Positions 44,087 to 53,511 of a stretch of DNA of 64,000 bases are shown piece by piece. The DNA is from a bacterium. Its GTDB lineage: Bacteria; Verrucomicrobiota; Verrucomicrobiia; Limisphaerales; UBA11358. Where the stretch lies: contig JAJXXW010000086.1 of assembly GCA_021780905.1 (NCBI GenBank), positions 16,700-80,699 on the forward strand. Reading direction: 5' to 3'. The notes beneath the pieces were generated by a model, which made no database searches, was not told the origin of the DNA, and saw only the letters and a list, made by a program, of their open reading frames with translations. Both the position numbers and the translations under genes were made by a program. Numbering within the stretch: the stretch's first letter is position 1; every line of letters starts with the position of its first letter.

Positions 44087-44161
44087 TGGCGACCCTACCG
44101 GGAATCGAACCCGGGCTACCTCCGTGAAAGGGAGGTGTCCTAACCGCTAGACCATAGGGTC
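44087..44161 (-). tRNA. tRNA-Glu (anticodon UUC), island attachment site
   Basis: Read on the minus strand the 75-nt sequence begins GACCCTA, pairs with TAGGGTC at the 3' end, and has an encoded G-CCA. The anticodon stem CCTCC/GGAGG holds loop CTTTCAC with anticodon TTC, and the T arm CCGGG/CCCGG carries TTCGATT. The 3' 44 nt are duplicated at 31299-31342. Confidence 0.96.
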
Positions 44162-44257
44162 GCAAAAGGCGGTCAATTTATCAGCCGCACCGGGCTTGTC
44201 ACGCGGAAATTCACATTTGCTTCGACCCGTTTTTTCCCGTAGCTTGATTCCCTTTGC

Positions 44258-45130
44258 ATGAAAATCTTTATTGACGGCAAGTTTTGCAGCGAACGGGACG
44301 CCAAAGTGTCCGTGTTCGACCACGGTTTGCTTTATGGCGACGGTGTGTTTGAGGGCATTCGCGCTTACAACGGCCGGGTTTTCAAATTAAAGGAGCACAT
44401 TGACCGGCTATTTTATTCAGCGAAGGCGATTCTGTTGGAAATTCCGATGACGCCAGCGCAGATGATGCAGGCCACGGTCGAGACCATCCGCGCGAACAAA
44501 TTGCGCGACTGCTACATCCGCCTCATTGTCACGCGCGGCATTGGCACGCTTGGCTTGAACCCGCGCAGTTGCAAAAATCCGTCCGTCATCATCATCGCCG
44601 GCAAAATCCAGGTTTATCCGGCGGAACTTTACGCGCGCGGCATGGCCATCGTGACCGTGCCAACCGTGCGCAATCTGCACAGCGCGGTCAACCCGGCCAT
44701 CAAGTCGCTGAATTACTTGAACAACATTCTTGCCAAGATCGAGGCGAACAACGCCGGCGTGGAAGAGGCCGTGATGCTGAACGCCGAAGGTTTTGTCTCC
44801 GAATGCACGGCAGACAATTTGTTCATCATCAAAAACGGCGCGTTGCACACGCCGCCGCTTTACGCCGGCGCGCTTTACGGCATCACGCGCGGCACGGTGA
44901 TGGAACTGGCCGAACAGCTTGGCGTGAAAGTTTCCGAAACAAATCTGACGCGCTACGATTTGTTCAACGCGGACGAATGTTTTCTGACCGGCACCGGCGC
45001 GGAAATCATGCCCGTGATCAAGATTGACGGGCGCATGATTGGTTCCGGCAAGCCCGGTGCGTTGTCATTGCAATTGATTGCGGAATACCGCGCCTTGACG
45101 AAAGTCTCCGGTGAGCCGATTTATAAATGA
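44258..45130 (+). CDS. ilvE: Branched-chain amino acid aminotransferase (class IV PLP)
   Basis: The 290-aa protein belongs to fold-type IV PLP enzymes. Visible are the N-terminal VSVFDHGLLYGDGVFEGIRA block, the catalytic Lys in NPAIKSLNYLNN, EEAVMLNAEGFVSECTADN (the PLP-phosphate segment) and FLTGTGAEIMPV near the C terminus. IlvE interconverts branched-chain amino acids and 2-oxo acids. A related D-amino-acid or aminodeoxychorismate function is less likely because the LNYL and GFVSE context is IlvE-like. It lies on the core side of the island and is followed at once by mcsA. Confidence 0.92.
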   Translation: MKIFIDGKFCSERDAKVSVFDHGLLYGDGVFEGIRAYNGRVFKLKEHIDRLFYSAKAILLEIPMTPAQMMQATVETIRANKLRDCYIRLIVTRGIGTLGLNPRSCKNPSVIIIAGKIQVYPAELYARGMAIVTVPTVRNLHSAVNPAIKSLNYLNNILAKIEANNAGVEEAVMLNAEGFVSECTADNLFIIKNGALHTPPLYAGALYGITRGTVMELAEQLGVKVSETNLTRYDLFNADECFLTGTGAEIMPVIKIDGRMIGSGKPGALSLQLIAEYRALTKVSGEPIYK

Positions 45131-45131
45131 T

Positions 45132-45644
45132 ATGCAATGCTGCGTGTGCAAGGAAAAACCGGCGACGGTGCATCTGACCCAGATCGTGGGCGAGAAGATG
45201 CAGAAGCTGGATTTGTGCGAGGACTGCGCCAGGGCCAAAGGCATCACCGACCCGACGAGCTTCGCGATGGCGGACTTGATGCTCGGTCTCGGCGCGTCCC
45301 AGGAACTGGATCCGTCGGCGGCGGGCGCGGAATTATTGAAGTGTCCGCGCTGCGGTTTTTCGCAGGCGGATTTCAAGAAGTCCGGCCGGCTCGGCTGCCC
45401 GGAATGTTACCAAACGTTTGCAGAGGGCCTGGGCGGACTGCTCAAGACGATGCACAAAGGCACGCGCCACACCGGCAAGGCGCCGGAGGCGTTGCGCAAA
45501 TCGCGCGAGACCGGCGACCGGCTGAAGCTGCTCCAGAAAAAATTGAACAAGGCGGTCGAGGCTGAAGATTTTGAGACGGCGGCGGCCTTGCGCGACGAGA
45601 TCAAAGCCTTGAGCGGCGCGGCCCCGGCCAAGACGATCAAATGA
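45132..45644 (+). CDS. mcsA: McsA-like zinc-finger activator of the protein arginine kinase
   Basis: The 170-aa protein has two N-terminal zinc-finger pairs (QCCVCKEKPA with LCEDCA, and KCPRCGFSQ with GCPECYQTF) and a C-terminal UVR motif (LQKKLNKAVEAEDFETAAAL, RDEIKAL). This is the McsA domain order. In Firmicutes McsA stimulates McsB and links it to the ClpC protease. It is 1 bp from ilvE and overlaps mcsB by 4 bp. No ctsR or clpC gene is in the window, so regulation probably differs from the Bacillus operon. Confidence 0.9.
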   Translation: MQCCVCKEKPATVHLTQIVGEKMQKLDLCEDCARAKGITDPTSFAMADLMLGLGASQELDPSAAGAELLKCPRCGFSQADFKKSGRLGCPECYQTFAEGLGGLLKTMHKGTRHTGKAPEALRKSRETGDRLKLLQKKLNKAVEAEDFETAAALRDEIKALSGAAPAKTIK

Positions 45645-46714
45645 AAGACCTGCATCAATTTTTAATTTCCCCGGCGGACGCGGCGCAATTGCACGGGCCG
45701 AACGACCGGATCGTGATGTCGAGTCGGGTCCGGCTGGCGCGCAACCTGCGCGACTTTGCGTTTCCCGGCTGGGCGAAAAAACCGGAGCGCGTGAAAATCC
45801 TGGAGGCGGTGTTGCCGGCGGTGAGCGCGCTGCCGGAGATGGCAGACTCGTTTGCCGAGGCGATGGACAATTTGACCGCGCTGGACAAACAGGTGCTCGT
45901 GGAGCGTCATCTCATCAGCCGCGAACACGCCGCGAAAAATGTCGGCAGCGGCCTGGTGCTGAACCGGGCGGAAACTTTTTCCGTGATGATCAACGAGGAG
46001 GATCATTTGCGGATGCAGGCGCTGCGGCCTGGTTTTCAGATCCGCGAGGCGTGGAATGCGATTGACCGTTTTGACTCCGCGCTGGAAAAAAAACTGGCTT
46101 ACGCCTTTGACAATGAACTGGGGTATCTGACCGCGTGTCCGACCAACCTCGGCACCGGCATCCGCGTGAGCGCGATGCTCCATCTGCCGGGCTTGGTGCT
46201 CGCCGAGCAGATCAATCCGATCATCCAGTCGGTGAACAAACTGGGCCTGGCGGTGCGCGGGCTTTACGGCGAGGGCACGGAGGCCCTGGGCAACGTCTTC
46301 CAGGTCTCCAACCAGATGACGCTGGGCGAGAGCGAAACGACTATCGTGGAGAGGCTGGAAAAGGTGTTGTCCCAGATCATCGAGCACGAGGAGAACGCGC
46401 GCCAGATGCTCTTGGAAAAAAGGAAAAAGGTGATGTTCAACCATATTGGCCGCGCCTATGGCATCCTGGCCAATGCCCACTGCATTTCCTCGAAGGAAAC
46501 GATGAACCAGCTCTCGTTCCTGCGGCTGGGCATTGACATCGGGTCATTTCCCGGCACGGAGCGCGCGCTGGTGGATGAGTTGTTCCTGACCACGCAGCCG
46601 GCGCATTTGCAAAAGCAGGTTTCCGACAAGCTTTCGGCCGAGGAGCGCGACATTATCCGCGCCGACATGGTGCGCGAGCGGCTGAAAGCCGTGAGCCGTC
46701 CGGTCACAAAATAG
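45641..46714 (+). CDS. mcsB: Protein arginine kinase McsB
   Basis: The 357-aa protein is a guanido-kinase-type enzyme: VMSSRVRLARNL (nucleotide binding), NEEDHLRMQ, LTACPTNLGTGIRVSAMLHL with the reactive cysteine, and a C-terminal ATP-binding region. The phosphagen-kinase N-terminal domain is absent, as in McsB. It phosphorylates arginine residues in proteins and so marks them for the ClpCP protease in Bacillus. Start ATG 45641 overlaps mcsA. It is convergent with the Usp gene, with two bases between the stops. Confidence 0.95.
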   Translation: MKDLHQFLISPADAAQLHGPNDRIVMSSRVRLARNLRDFAFPGWAKKPERVKILEAVLPAVSALPEMADSFAEAMDNLTALDKQVLVERHLISREHAAKNVGSGLVLNRAETFSVMINEEDHLRMQALRPGFQIREAWNAIDRFDSALEKKLAYAFDNELGYLTACPTNLGTGIRVSAMLHLPGLVLAEQINPIIQSVNKLGLAVRGLYGEGTEALGNVFQVSNQMTLGESETTIVERLEKVLSQIIEHEENARQMLLEKRKKVMFNHIGRAYGILANAHCISSKETMNQLSFLRLGIDIGSFPGTERALVDELFLTTQPAHLQKQVSDKLSAEERDIIRADMVRERLKAVSRPVTK

Positions 46715-46716
46715 CA

Positions 46717-47145
46717 TCAGGCGTTCCGGGCGCGCAGCACGAGCAGCGGAATGCTGGTTTCGTGACGAACCTGGGTGATGGTGCTGCCGTGGAACAGGTC
46801 GCCAAAAAACCGGTGGCCGTGGCCGGCCATCGCGATCAAATCACAATTTTCGGCTTTGGCGGCCTTGATGATCTCGGCCGGCGGGTCGCCCAGCGCGAGT
46901 TGGATGGCCACGGTGAAACCCTCGGCGTGAAGCTGGCCGGCAATTTTTTCCAGATAGGCGCGGTCGGTTTTCATCTCCTCGGACTCGGCCAGCTTGAGCT
47001 GGTTGAAATTGCGCGCCACCCAGCCGTCGGCCACATGCAGCAGCAGCAATGTTGCCCCGGTCAATTTCACCAGCGGCTTGACGTGTTCCAGAATTGCCCG
47101 GTCGGTCGGGCTGTTTTCCAGCGGAATGAGGATGCGTTGATACAT
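46717..47145 (-). CDS. UspA-family universal stress protein
   Basis: The 142-aa protein begins MYQRILIPLENSPTDRAILE and ends with the ATP-binding signature LIAMAGHGHRFFGDLFHGST, then VRHETSIPLLVLRA. It is a single Usp domain of normal length. ATG 47145 is chosen because the frame upstream runs into the transporter gene. It is 5 bp after the mntH stop, so it is expected to be co-transcribed and may respond to the same metal signal. Confidence 0.9.
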   Translation of the reverse strand: MYQRILIPLENSPTDRAILEHVKPLVKLTGATLLLLHVADGWVARNFNQLKLAESEEMKTDRAYLEKIAGQLHAEGFTVAIQLALGDPPAEIIKAAKAENCDLIAMAGHGHRFFGDLFHGSTITQVRHETSIPLLVLRARNA

Positions 47146-47150
47146 GGCTG

Positions 47151-48551
47151 CTATGGTTTGGGCACCGGCAATCCGAAATGGCCGTAAAACGCCTTCAGCG
47201 CGGCCGTCGGCACGAACGTGTCGAACAGCAACTTCAAGTTCAGGATGATGATGATGGCGGTGGTCGTCCAGCCGAGAATTTTCAGCCAGCGCCGGTTGAC
47301 GAACACGCCCATCTTGGCCGGCTCGCCGGTGAACCTCATCAGCGGCCACACGGCGAAGCTGAGCTGCATGGACAGGACGACCTGACTGGCAACGAGCAAT
47401 TCCGTGGTTTTGCTTTCGCCGAAATAGCCAATCACAACCACCGCCGGAACAATGGCGATGAGCCGGGTAAAGAGCCGCCGCAGCCACGGGCGCAGCCGGA
47501 CATTGATGAAGCCTTCCATCACCACCTGGCCGGCCAGCGTGCCGGTGAGCGTGGAATTCTGGCCGGACGCCAGCAGCGCGACGGCAAACAAAATGCCCGC
47601 CCCTCCGACGCCGAGCACCGGGCTGAGTAGCTTGTAGGCGTCCTGGATTTCCGCCACATCCTGATGCCCGGACCAATGGAACGCCGCCGCCGCCAGCGCG
47701 AGGATGGCGCCGTTGACCAGCAGCGCGAACATCAGCGCCACCGTCGAGTCAATCGTGGCGAACTTGATCGCTTCGCGCCGGCCCGCCACGCTTTGCTCGA
47801 ACTTGCGCGTCTGGACGATCGAGGAATGCAGATAGAGATTGTGCGGCATCACGGTCGCCCCGATGATGCCGATGCTGATGTAGAGCATGTCCGGGTTGGT
47901 GAGCAATTGCGGGCCGGGAACAAACCCGAGGAGCAGGCCAAGATAACCGGGCTTGGACCAAATAAGTTCCACTCCGAAACAGACGGCAATGGTGGCAATG
48001 AGCACCATGACCAAGGCCTCGACGTAGCGAAACCCTTTGCTCTGCAAAAACAGCACCGCGACCACGTCCACCGCCGTGATGAGGCAGCCCCAGACCAGCG
48101 GTATGCCGAAAAGCAGTTGCAGCGCAATGGCCGAACCGACGACTTCGGCGAGGTCGCACGCGGCGATGGCGATTTCGCACCCGATCCAGAGGAACCAAAC
48201 CACCGGCACTGGATAATGGTCGCGGCACGCCTGCGCCAGGTCGCGGCCGGTGGCAATGCCGAGCTTGATGCTCAAATGCTGGAGCAGAATCGCCATCAGA
48301 TTGGAAATCATGACGACGGACAGCAGAGTGTAACCGAATTGCGCGCCGCCTTGCAGGTCGGTCGCCCAGTTGCCGGGATCCATGTAGCCGACCGCAATGA
48401 GAAAACCCGGGCCGGAGAAGGCGAACAGTTTGCGCCAGAACGAAGCCGTCACCGGCACCAGCACGCTGCGATGCACCTCCGCCAGCGAAGCCTGTCCGGC
48501 CGGCTTGCGCCAGCCAGCTCGGGAGGGGGAGGACTGCCGCGGGGTTTCCAT
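47151..48551 (-). CDS. mntH: Nramp-family Mn2+/Fe2+ transporter
   Basis: The 466-aa protein begins [10 protein letters not shown] and has 11-12 membrane helices. The Nramp signatures [10 protein letters not shown] (helix 1, DPGN metal site) and [14 protein letters not shown] (helix 6, MPH site) are intact, and the transport motif [13 protein letters not shown] follows. MntH takes up Mn2+ (or Fe2+) with protons. An N-terminal cytosolic extension of about 35 residues is longer than usual. The gene is divergent from mntR; between the start codons lie two TGTA-N8-TACA boxes, so it is probably repressed by MntR when manganese is high. Confidence 0.95.
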   Translation of the reverse strand: METPRQSSPSRAGWRKPAGQASLAEVHRSVLVPVTASFWRKLFAFSGPGFLIAVGYMDPGNWATDLQGGAQFGYTLLSVVMISNLMAILLQHLSIKLGIATGRDLAQACRDHYPVPVVWFLWIGCEIAIAACDLAEVVGSAIALQLLFGIPLVWGCLITAVDVVAVLFLQSKGFRYVEALVMVLIATIAVCFGVELIWSKPGYLGLLLGFVPGPQLLTNPDMLYISIGIIGATVMPHNLYLHSSIVQTRKFEQSVAGRREAIKFATIDSTVALMFALLVNGAILALAAAAFHWSGHQDVAEIQDAYKLLSPVLGVGGAGILFAVALLASGQNSTLTGTLAGQVVMEGFINVRLRPWLRRLFTRLIAIVPAVVVIGYFGESKTTELLVASQVVLSMQLSFAVWPLMRFTGEPAKMGVFVNRRWLKILGWTTTAIIIILNLKLLFDTFVPTAALKAFYGHFGLPVPKP

Positions 48552-48556
48552 CAATT

Positions 48557-48572
48557 TGTAGCTTTAGTTACA
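48557..48572. promoter_or_regulatory. Candidate MntR operator, mntH-proximal
   Basis: TGTA-GCTTTAGT-TACA is a dyad with 4-bp arms and an 8-bp spacer (TTTGTAGC... on the left). It lies 5 bp upstream of the mntH start codon and shares TGTAGCTT and TACA with the box at 48600. The position suggests repression by blocking the mntH start. Confidence 0.7.
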
Positions 48573-48599
48573 TCACGGCCCGACGGCCGTCAATCATAA

Positions 48600-48615
48600 T
48601 GTAGCTTCGGATACA
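48600..48615. promoter_or_regulatory. Candidate MntR operator, mntR-proximal
   Basis: TGTA-GCTTCGGA-TACA has the same 16-bp layout as the box at 48557, 43 bp apart (about four helical turns). It lies 49 bp before the mntR start codon, consistent with autoregulation and joint control of both divergent promoters. Confidence 0.7.
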
Positions 48616-48664
48616 AATTAAATCCTCGACTAAACCGCGGGCTTGATTTTAACTGGCCTGGCTG

Positions 48665-49111
48665 ATGGCGCGTTTCAAATCAAAAATGGGTCCGCTGGCA
48701 CAACCGCTGCCGCCGCAGGCGGAGCATTTTCGCCGGTTGCGCCACGACCATGCCGGTGAAATCGCCCAGGATTATGCCGAGGCCATCGCCGACCTGTCGC
48801 AGTCCGTTGGCGAGGCGCGCGTGGTGGACTTGGCGCGGCGGCTGGGCGTGACCCATGTGACGGTGAACCGCACGCTGGCGCGACTCCAGCGCGCGGGTTT
48901 TGTGAACACGCGGCCTTACCGGGCCATTTTCCTGACCGACGCCGGCCGGCGGCTGGCCGAGGAAAGCAAGCGCCGGCACGAGACGGTGGTGGCGTTCCTG
49001 CAATCGCTCGGCGTTTCCAAAAAAGCGGCTCTCATGGATGCCGAGGGCATCGAGCATCACGTCAGTCCGGAAACCTTGGCCGCGTTCGAGCGGCGGATCG
49101 GGAGACGCTGA
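48665..49111 (+). CDS. mntR: DtxR/MntR-family manganese-responsive regulator
   Basis: The 148-aa protein has an N-terminal winged helix (AEAIADLSQSVGEARVVDLA, RRLGVTHVTVNRTLARLQ) and a dimerisation/metal domain with RRHETVVAFL and DAEGIEHHVS, the His/Glu ligands of the MntR type. The SH3-like third domain of DtxR is absent, as in MntR. It is transcribed away from mntH. Its stop overlaps the start of the DUF971 gene. The operator boxes upstream of both genes are a good fit to its role. Confidence 0.9.
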   Translation: MARFKSKMGPLAQPLPPQAEHFRRLRHDHAGEIAQDYAEAIADLSQSVGEARVVDLARRLGVTHVTVNRTLARLQRAGFVNTRPYRAIFLTDAGRRLAEESKRRHETVVAFLQSLGVSKKAALMDAEGIEHHVSPETLAAFERRIGRR

Positions 49112-49413
49112 TGCGACCACTGGACTTGCAACCCATCGGGAATGAACTCGCCGTGAAATGGGACGACGGCACGGAGGATTTTATCACCTTGGAGAAATTG
49201 CGCCGGGCGTGCCCGTGCGCCGGTTGCAAAGGTGAAATGGATATTCTCGGCAACTTATACAAGAACCCAGAGAAACCTTACGCCGCCAGTGCCTTCACGC
49301 TGGTCAAAATCGCCCGCGTGGGCGGCTATGCCATCCAGCCGTCGTGGGCGGACGGACATGACACGGGCATTTTTGCCTTCGACTATCTTCGCCGGCTGGC
49401 GGCGACCAAATAA
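49111..49413 (+). CDS. DUF971 (GBBH-like N-terminal) protein
   Basis: The 100-aa protein is a DUF971 domain: LAVKWDDGTEDFITLEKLRR, CPCAGC (zinc ligands), VGGYAIQPSWADGHDTGIFA and FDYLRRL. Related N-terminal domains occur in gamma-butyrobetaine hydroxylase, and stand-alone copies are linked to iron-sulphur cluster maturation in some bacteria. The ATG overlaps the mntR stop (TGATG). It is convergent with the large secreted protein gene. Confidence 0.9.
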   Translation: MRPLDLQPIGNELAVKWDDGTEDFITLEKLRRACPCAGCKGEMDILGNLYKNPEKPYAASAFTLVKIARVGGYAIQPSWADGHDTGIFAFDYLRRLAATK

Positions 49414-49458
49414 AATCGGCGTGTCCGCCAAGACCCGCCGGTTTGGTTCAGAACCACT

Positions 49459-52400
49459 TCAAGGCGAAATCAGCACGCGGTAAAACTTGCTCTGGCCGGC
49501 CGATGTGTCGTCATACTCCAGGTCCTGACCGGTGCCGATATTGGTGCTGATGGCCGTCCAATTGGTGCCGTAGAGCGAGGAGGCGCGTTGGATGACATAG
49601 GTCACGCCGCTGACTGTCGGCCAGTGGATGGCGGCGGTGTAACCGGCCGGCACCACCGGTTTGGGATGCAGGCTGGGGAAATTGTTGGCGACATTCGGGT
49701 CCACCCCGGCGACAAATTTTTTCCAGTTGCTGATGCCATCGCCCGAAGGGCAGGCGTTGGAGACGGACAACAGGTTGTTCGTGGTGCCGAACCAGAGCAG
49801 GCGCCACCAATCCGGGATGCCGTCGCCGTAGCTGGATGTGTTCCGACTGGTCGTGGTCAGCAGGCCGGTCGTGGTCTGTTTCGGAAACGAAGCGATCCCG
49901 TTGGGCGACGCCGAAGCGTGGTCAAAATGAACGGCATAAGCTGACGTGGCTGTGACACCGGCCGGCAGGGTGACCAGCAGGTTGCCGAGGGTGACCGTGC
50001 CGGTGAGACCGGCGTTGCCGCTATTCAACCAGACGGCGGAGTAATTACCATTGCCGATGGAAGCCGTCGTGTAAGGCGTGCCCAGCACCGTCGCCGTCTG
50101 GTTGAAACTGACCGCCGTGGTCAGCGCCGGCGAACCATCCAGCGGCTCGACCGTGAGGTTGAGCATCAGGACGCGGAGCGGATAGCTGCCGAAGATGCTG
50201 GCGTTGATGGGGACCGAAATCACCTGGCCGGCGGAACCGTTGGTGATGATGCCCGCACTGAAGTTCACCTGCGGCGAAACCGTTGAGCCACTGGATACGT
50301 TGGATTTCACGGAGGCAACCACCGCTGACTTTAAGGCGACGTTGGCGGAGATGTTCGGGACGGTCATGGCTTCTCGCTGGCCGTTGCTCCAAAAACGTTC
50401 AAAGTCGATTAAACTCGGGTCAAGCGAACGCCGGAACGTCACATAGACGTCGCAGACATCCAGCACTCCGTCACCGAAAACGATGTTGTTGATGTTGGTG
50501 TCGGTGCCGCCGAACAAACTGGCCACGTTAGCATCATTAGTTAAGAAGGTGCTGCTCGGAGAATAAGAAGTGGATTGGACGTAGATACCCGATCCATTGT
50601 TGGTGCCGTAGTTTCCGCAGGAATCCATGGCATCAAAAAAATCACTGTTCTCAGGCGGCGAATTCAATTGATAGACGGCGGTTTGAAAAACCTGCTGCAC
50701 ATCCGCATTCATGAGGCTATTGGTGCCGAAGTCTCCGGCATTAATCCAGCGGAACGGATAAACGCTGCCAACGAGATACATGATCTGATTGGTTACGGTC
50801 ACATTTTGCAGACCGGTCAAAATCCCATTTGTCGGACTGGCAATATACACGCTGGAACCGGGAGCACCCACGCCGTCGGAAGTCGCGGACGGCCGGCCGA
50901 TCTGGATTTGATACTGATCGCCCGGCAAGGCATTGGTCGGAACCTGAAAGGCATAGGCACCGACGATGACACCGGTCGGCTGCTGTGCATTTGGGAATAA
51001 ATCGTCGTGAGCCAGCGAATAGGAGATCAGTGTCTGGGAAAGCGAGTCGTAAAGATTAGTTTCCCCGTAGCGTTCCACCCACCCAACGCCGAGCAGGTTG
51101 TCATTGGTAAAGAGACCGCTGACAAAACCACTGTTGGTGAAAATCAGAGGTTGAATCGGCGTGTATAAGGCGTAACCGGGAGGATAGTTGGTGGGAATCG
51201 GGACAATGGGTTTCATGAGCATGGATTGAAACCCAAAGCTGTTGGCCGCAACGGGGTTGGCGGCCGCAGCATTCGTCACCGTCAGGTTGAATTGCAGACT
51301 GTAAATCTTGGTGGCCGACAGGGTGGTGAGTGTCACCGGGGCGTAAAATGTCTGGCCCGGCGTGGCCAGAAACACGCTCGACGCCTCACCACTGCCAAAG
51401 CCGAAGCTGATCGTGTTGGCCACGTAGTTGGACGGCGAAAACGCGGCGCTGACGACGGAACTGGTTTGAAAATTGGGATAAACCGCAACGACTTGAAACA
51501 GGGTGTTGGTGATGATGTTGAAGCCGACCGTCCACAAATTCGTCGGCGCAGCCACCGAACCCAGGCTGATGGCGGCCGGGTTGGTGGCCGGGTTGGAGCC
51601 ATCCAGGGTGTAATAAAGAGTCGCCCCCGCCGTCAGGTCACTGATGTTGAATTGCGCGGCATTATTGCCGATGATGACCGGGTTGGCCGTGACATACTGA
51701 AACCGGGTCTGGACAATCGGGCTGTTGGAATGTCCTGTCTGCTCGCCAATGGCCCGGATGGTCATGTCCGGCAGGACGGGGCTGGGAGGATAGCCCCCAA
51801 TGGAATAACTCAAAACCGCACTGAGTGATTGCAAGCCATCCTGATAACCGGAGGGCGCGGACGCGGAACTGCTGGTCGGAACCGGAATGCCATTGGTCGG
51901 CGGCTGCGAAATAATTGTGGTTCCGTAATTAAAGTAAGTCTGACTGCCGTCGGCGCCTTCAATGACGATCGGCTGGTAGTTGTTGAAGGTGGCTCCGGCG
52001 GCAGAGACCGGATGAAATACCGAGGTATAATTCGGTGCCGGGAAATCAACATAGCCGATCTGCGGCGCGGGCACGGGCGGTAGGGGAATCGTGACCATCA
52101 CCTCGGCTGAGTCGGGACCTTCGCCGCCGGCATTCAAACCTGAAACCACATAGAAATAAGTGTTGCCGGGGATGACATTGTTGTCCGTGTAAGTGGCGCT
52201 GTTGGTGTTGGCAATGGTCTGCTCGGAGCCGCTGGACGAGGAGCTTTTGATGTTATAGGAAGTGGCCGAAGCAACGGCTGACCAGTTCAGCACCACCTGA
52301 CCGGCGTTGCCATTCAGGCTGGCGGTCGCGGTTAAGTTGCCGGGTGCCGACGGCGGCGGCGGTGGCGGGGCCGGCAGACCGGTGCCGGTGGCTTCGCGCA

Positions 52401-53481
52401 GCAGCATATATCCTTGTTCAGTGTCATAAATGATTCCGCTCGCGCTTATCGCCAGTCCGTAAGGCAAATCAGCCTCCACCGGGTCAATGGATTCATTCGG
52501 ATTAATACTGCCATCGTTCCAGCCGGGAGTCCCGCCGCCCCAGTAAGTGGAATTAACCCCAAACAAGCGGTTCACGTTGCCGGAGGCATCAATCCATTTG
52601 ACCTTGTTGTTTTTGCAATCGGCTACCACCAGCACGCCGTTGCCGGCCAGGACAATATTTTCGGGGTCATTAAAAGCCGCCCAGCCAGGCGGTCCCAGCA
52701 CGTCGCCCACGCCCTGAAAGCCGGTGAACGGGGTGGCATTGGCATAGATGTTGGTATTGGCGGGGTTCATCAGCCAGATGCCGTTGTTGCCGGCATCGGT
52801 AAGCGCCAGCACACCATTGGTCATGACCGCCACGCCGCGGAGCGAAGTGTATTTGTTGGTGATAATGCCGACCGTGGTGATCGTGCCGGTTCCGGCCGCA
52901 ATGCGAATGACCGTGTTGCTCTTGACGGTGACGTAAAGATTGGCGGCACCGTCGAGCGCTAGGGAAGTGGCGTTGGTCAAATTGGCGGCATTGGTGGCAA
53001 GCAACTGTTTGTTATTATAAGTGAGATAATAATATCCGTTGAACTTGAGCACACTGCCATTTTTCCCGTTGCCATAGTTCAGCACATAAATGTTGGTGTT
53101 GACATCAATGGCGACGGCAATGGGGGAACTGATGCCATTCGTGCTGACAAAGGCATCGTAGGTGTAACTGCTGACCTTATTGCCAATTTGGCTGACCCAC
53201 CGGATGGCGTTGTTATTGTCATCCGCCAGAAACAAATTGTTACCGGAAGGATCCAGGGCAATACCGGCCGGATGGTTGAATTTTGCGTAAGTCGTCAACA
53301 CCGGGGTGGTGGAATCGGTTCCAGAACCAGCTTTATATTGGATGTTGCCCAGTGAGATGACCGTTCCCTGCTGGGCGTGGGCACCCATTCCGCCCAACAG
53401 CAGCAGCACTGTCAGCATCATCAGCCTGAAGCCACGCTGCTGGCAGCATTTCAACAAACTTGCTGGAAGGATCATTTTCAT
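49459..53481 (-). CDS. Giant secreted protein with NHL-like, FN3 and chitobiase-type domains
   Basis: The 1340-aa protein has a signal peptide (LMMLTVLLLLGGMGAHAQQ). Residues 30-370 form NHL-like blades (FNHPAGIALDPSGNNLFLAD, IVLAGNGVLVVADCKNN). A proline linker and an FN3 domain follow (APGNLTATASLNG...ATSYNIKSSS, TYFYVVSGLNAGGEGPDS), then a chitobiase/beta-hexosaminidase C-terminal-like segment (LTAGATLYYTLDGSNPAT). The C-terminal half has a cohesin-like beta-sandwich pattern (GQVISVPINASIFG) and ends in a Verrucomicrobial secreted-protein tail (YVIQRASSLYGTNWTAI). It is directly downstream of the secretin gene, which suggests it is exported by, or displayed with, this PilQ-type machine; that is inference. 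Confidence 0.85.
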   Translation of the reverse strand: MKMILPASLLKCCQQRGFRLMMLTVLLLLGGMGAHAQQGTVISLGNIQYKAGSGTDSTTPVLTTYAKFNHPAGIALDPSGNNLFLADDNNNAIRWVSQIGNKVSSYTYDAFVSTNGISSPIAVAIDVNTNIYVLNYGNGKNGSVLKFNGYYYLTYNNKQLLATNAANLTNATSLALDGAANLYVTVKSNTVIRIAAGTGTITTVGIITNKYTSLRGVAVMTNGVLALTDAGNNGIWLMNPANTNIYANATPFTGFQGVGDVLGPPGWAAFNDPENIVLAGNGVLVVADCKNNKVKWIDASGNVNRLFGVNSTYWGGGTPGWNDGSINPNESIDPVEADLPYGLAISASGIIYDTEQGYMLLREATGTGLPAPPPPPPSAPGNLTATASLNGNAGQVVLNWSAVASATSYNIKSSSSSGSEQTIANTNSATYTDNNVIPGNTYFYVVSGLNAGGEGPDSAEVMVTIPLPPVPAPQIGYVDFPAPNYTSVFHPVSAAGATFNNYQPIVIEGADGSQTYFNYGTTIISQPPTNGIPVPTSSSASAPSGYQDGLQSLSAVLSYSIGGYPPSPVLPDMTIRAIGEQTGHSNSPIVQTRFQYVTANPVIIGNNAAQFNISDLTAGATLYYTLDGSNPATNPAAISLGSVAAPTNLWTVGFNIITNTLFQVVAVYPNFQTSSVVSAAFSPSNYVANTISFGFGSGEASSVFLATPGQTFYAPVTLTTLSATKIYSLQFNLTVTNAAAANPVAANSFGFQSMLMKPIVPIPTNYPPGYALYTPIQPLIFTNSGFVSGLFTNDNLLGVGWVERYGETNLYDSLSQTLISYSLAHDDLFPNAQQPTGVIVGAYAFQVPTNALPGDQYQIQIGRPSATSDGVGAPGSSVYIASPTNGILTGLQNVTVTNQIMYLVGSVYPFRWINAGDFGTNSLMNADVQQVFQTAVYQLNSPPENSDFFDAMDSCGNYGTNNGSGIYVQSTSYSPSSTFLTNDANVASLFGGTDTNINNIVFGDGVLDVCDVYVTFRRSLDPSLIDFERFWSNGQREAMTVPNISANVALKSAVVASVKSNVSSGSTVSPQVNFSAGIITNGSAGQVISVPINASIFGSYPLRVLMLNLTVEPLDGSPALTTAVSFNQTATVLGTPYTTASIGNGNYSAVWLNSGNAGLTGTVTLGNLLVTLPAGVTATSAYAVHFDHASASPNGIASFPKQTTTGLLTTTSRNTSSYGDGIPDWWRLLWFGTTNNLLSVSNACPSGDGISNWKKFVAGVDPNVANNFPSLHPKPVVPAGYTAAIHWPTVSGVTYVIQRASSLYGTNWTAISTNIGTGQDLEYDDTSAGQSKFYRVLISP

Positions 53482-53511
53482 AGGCTGGCGTCAGGGGTTG
53501 CGTTGGCCTGC

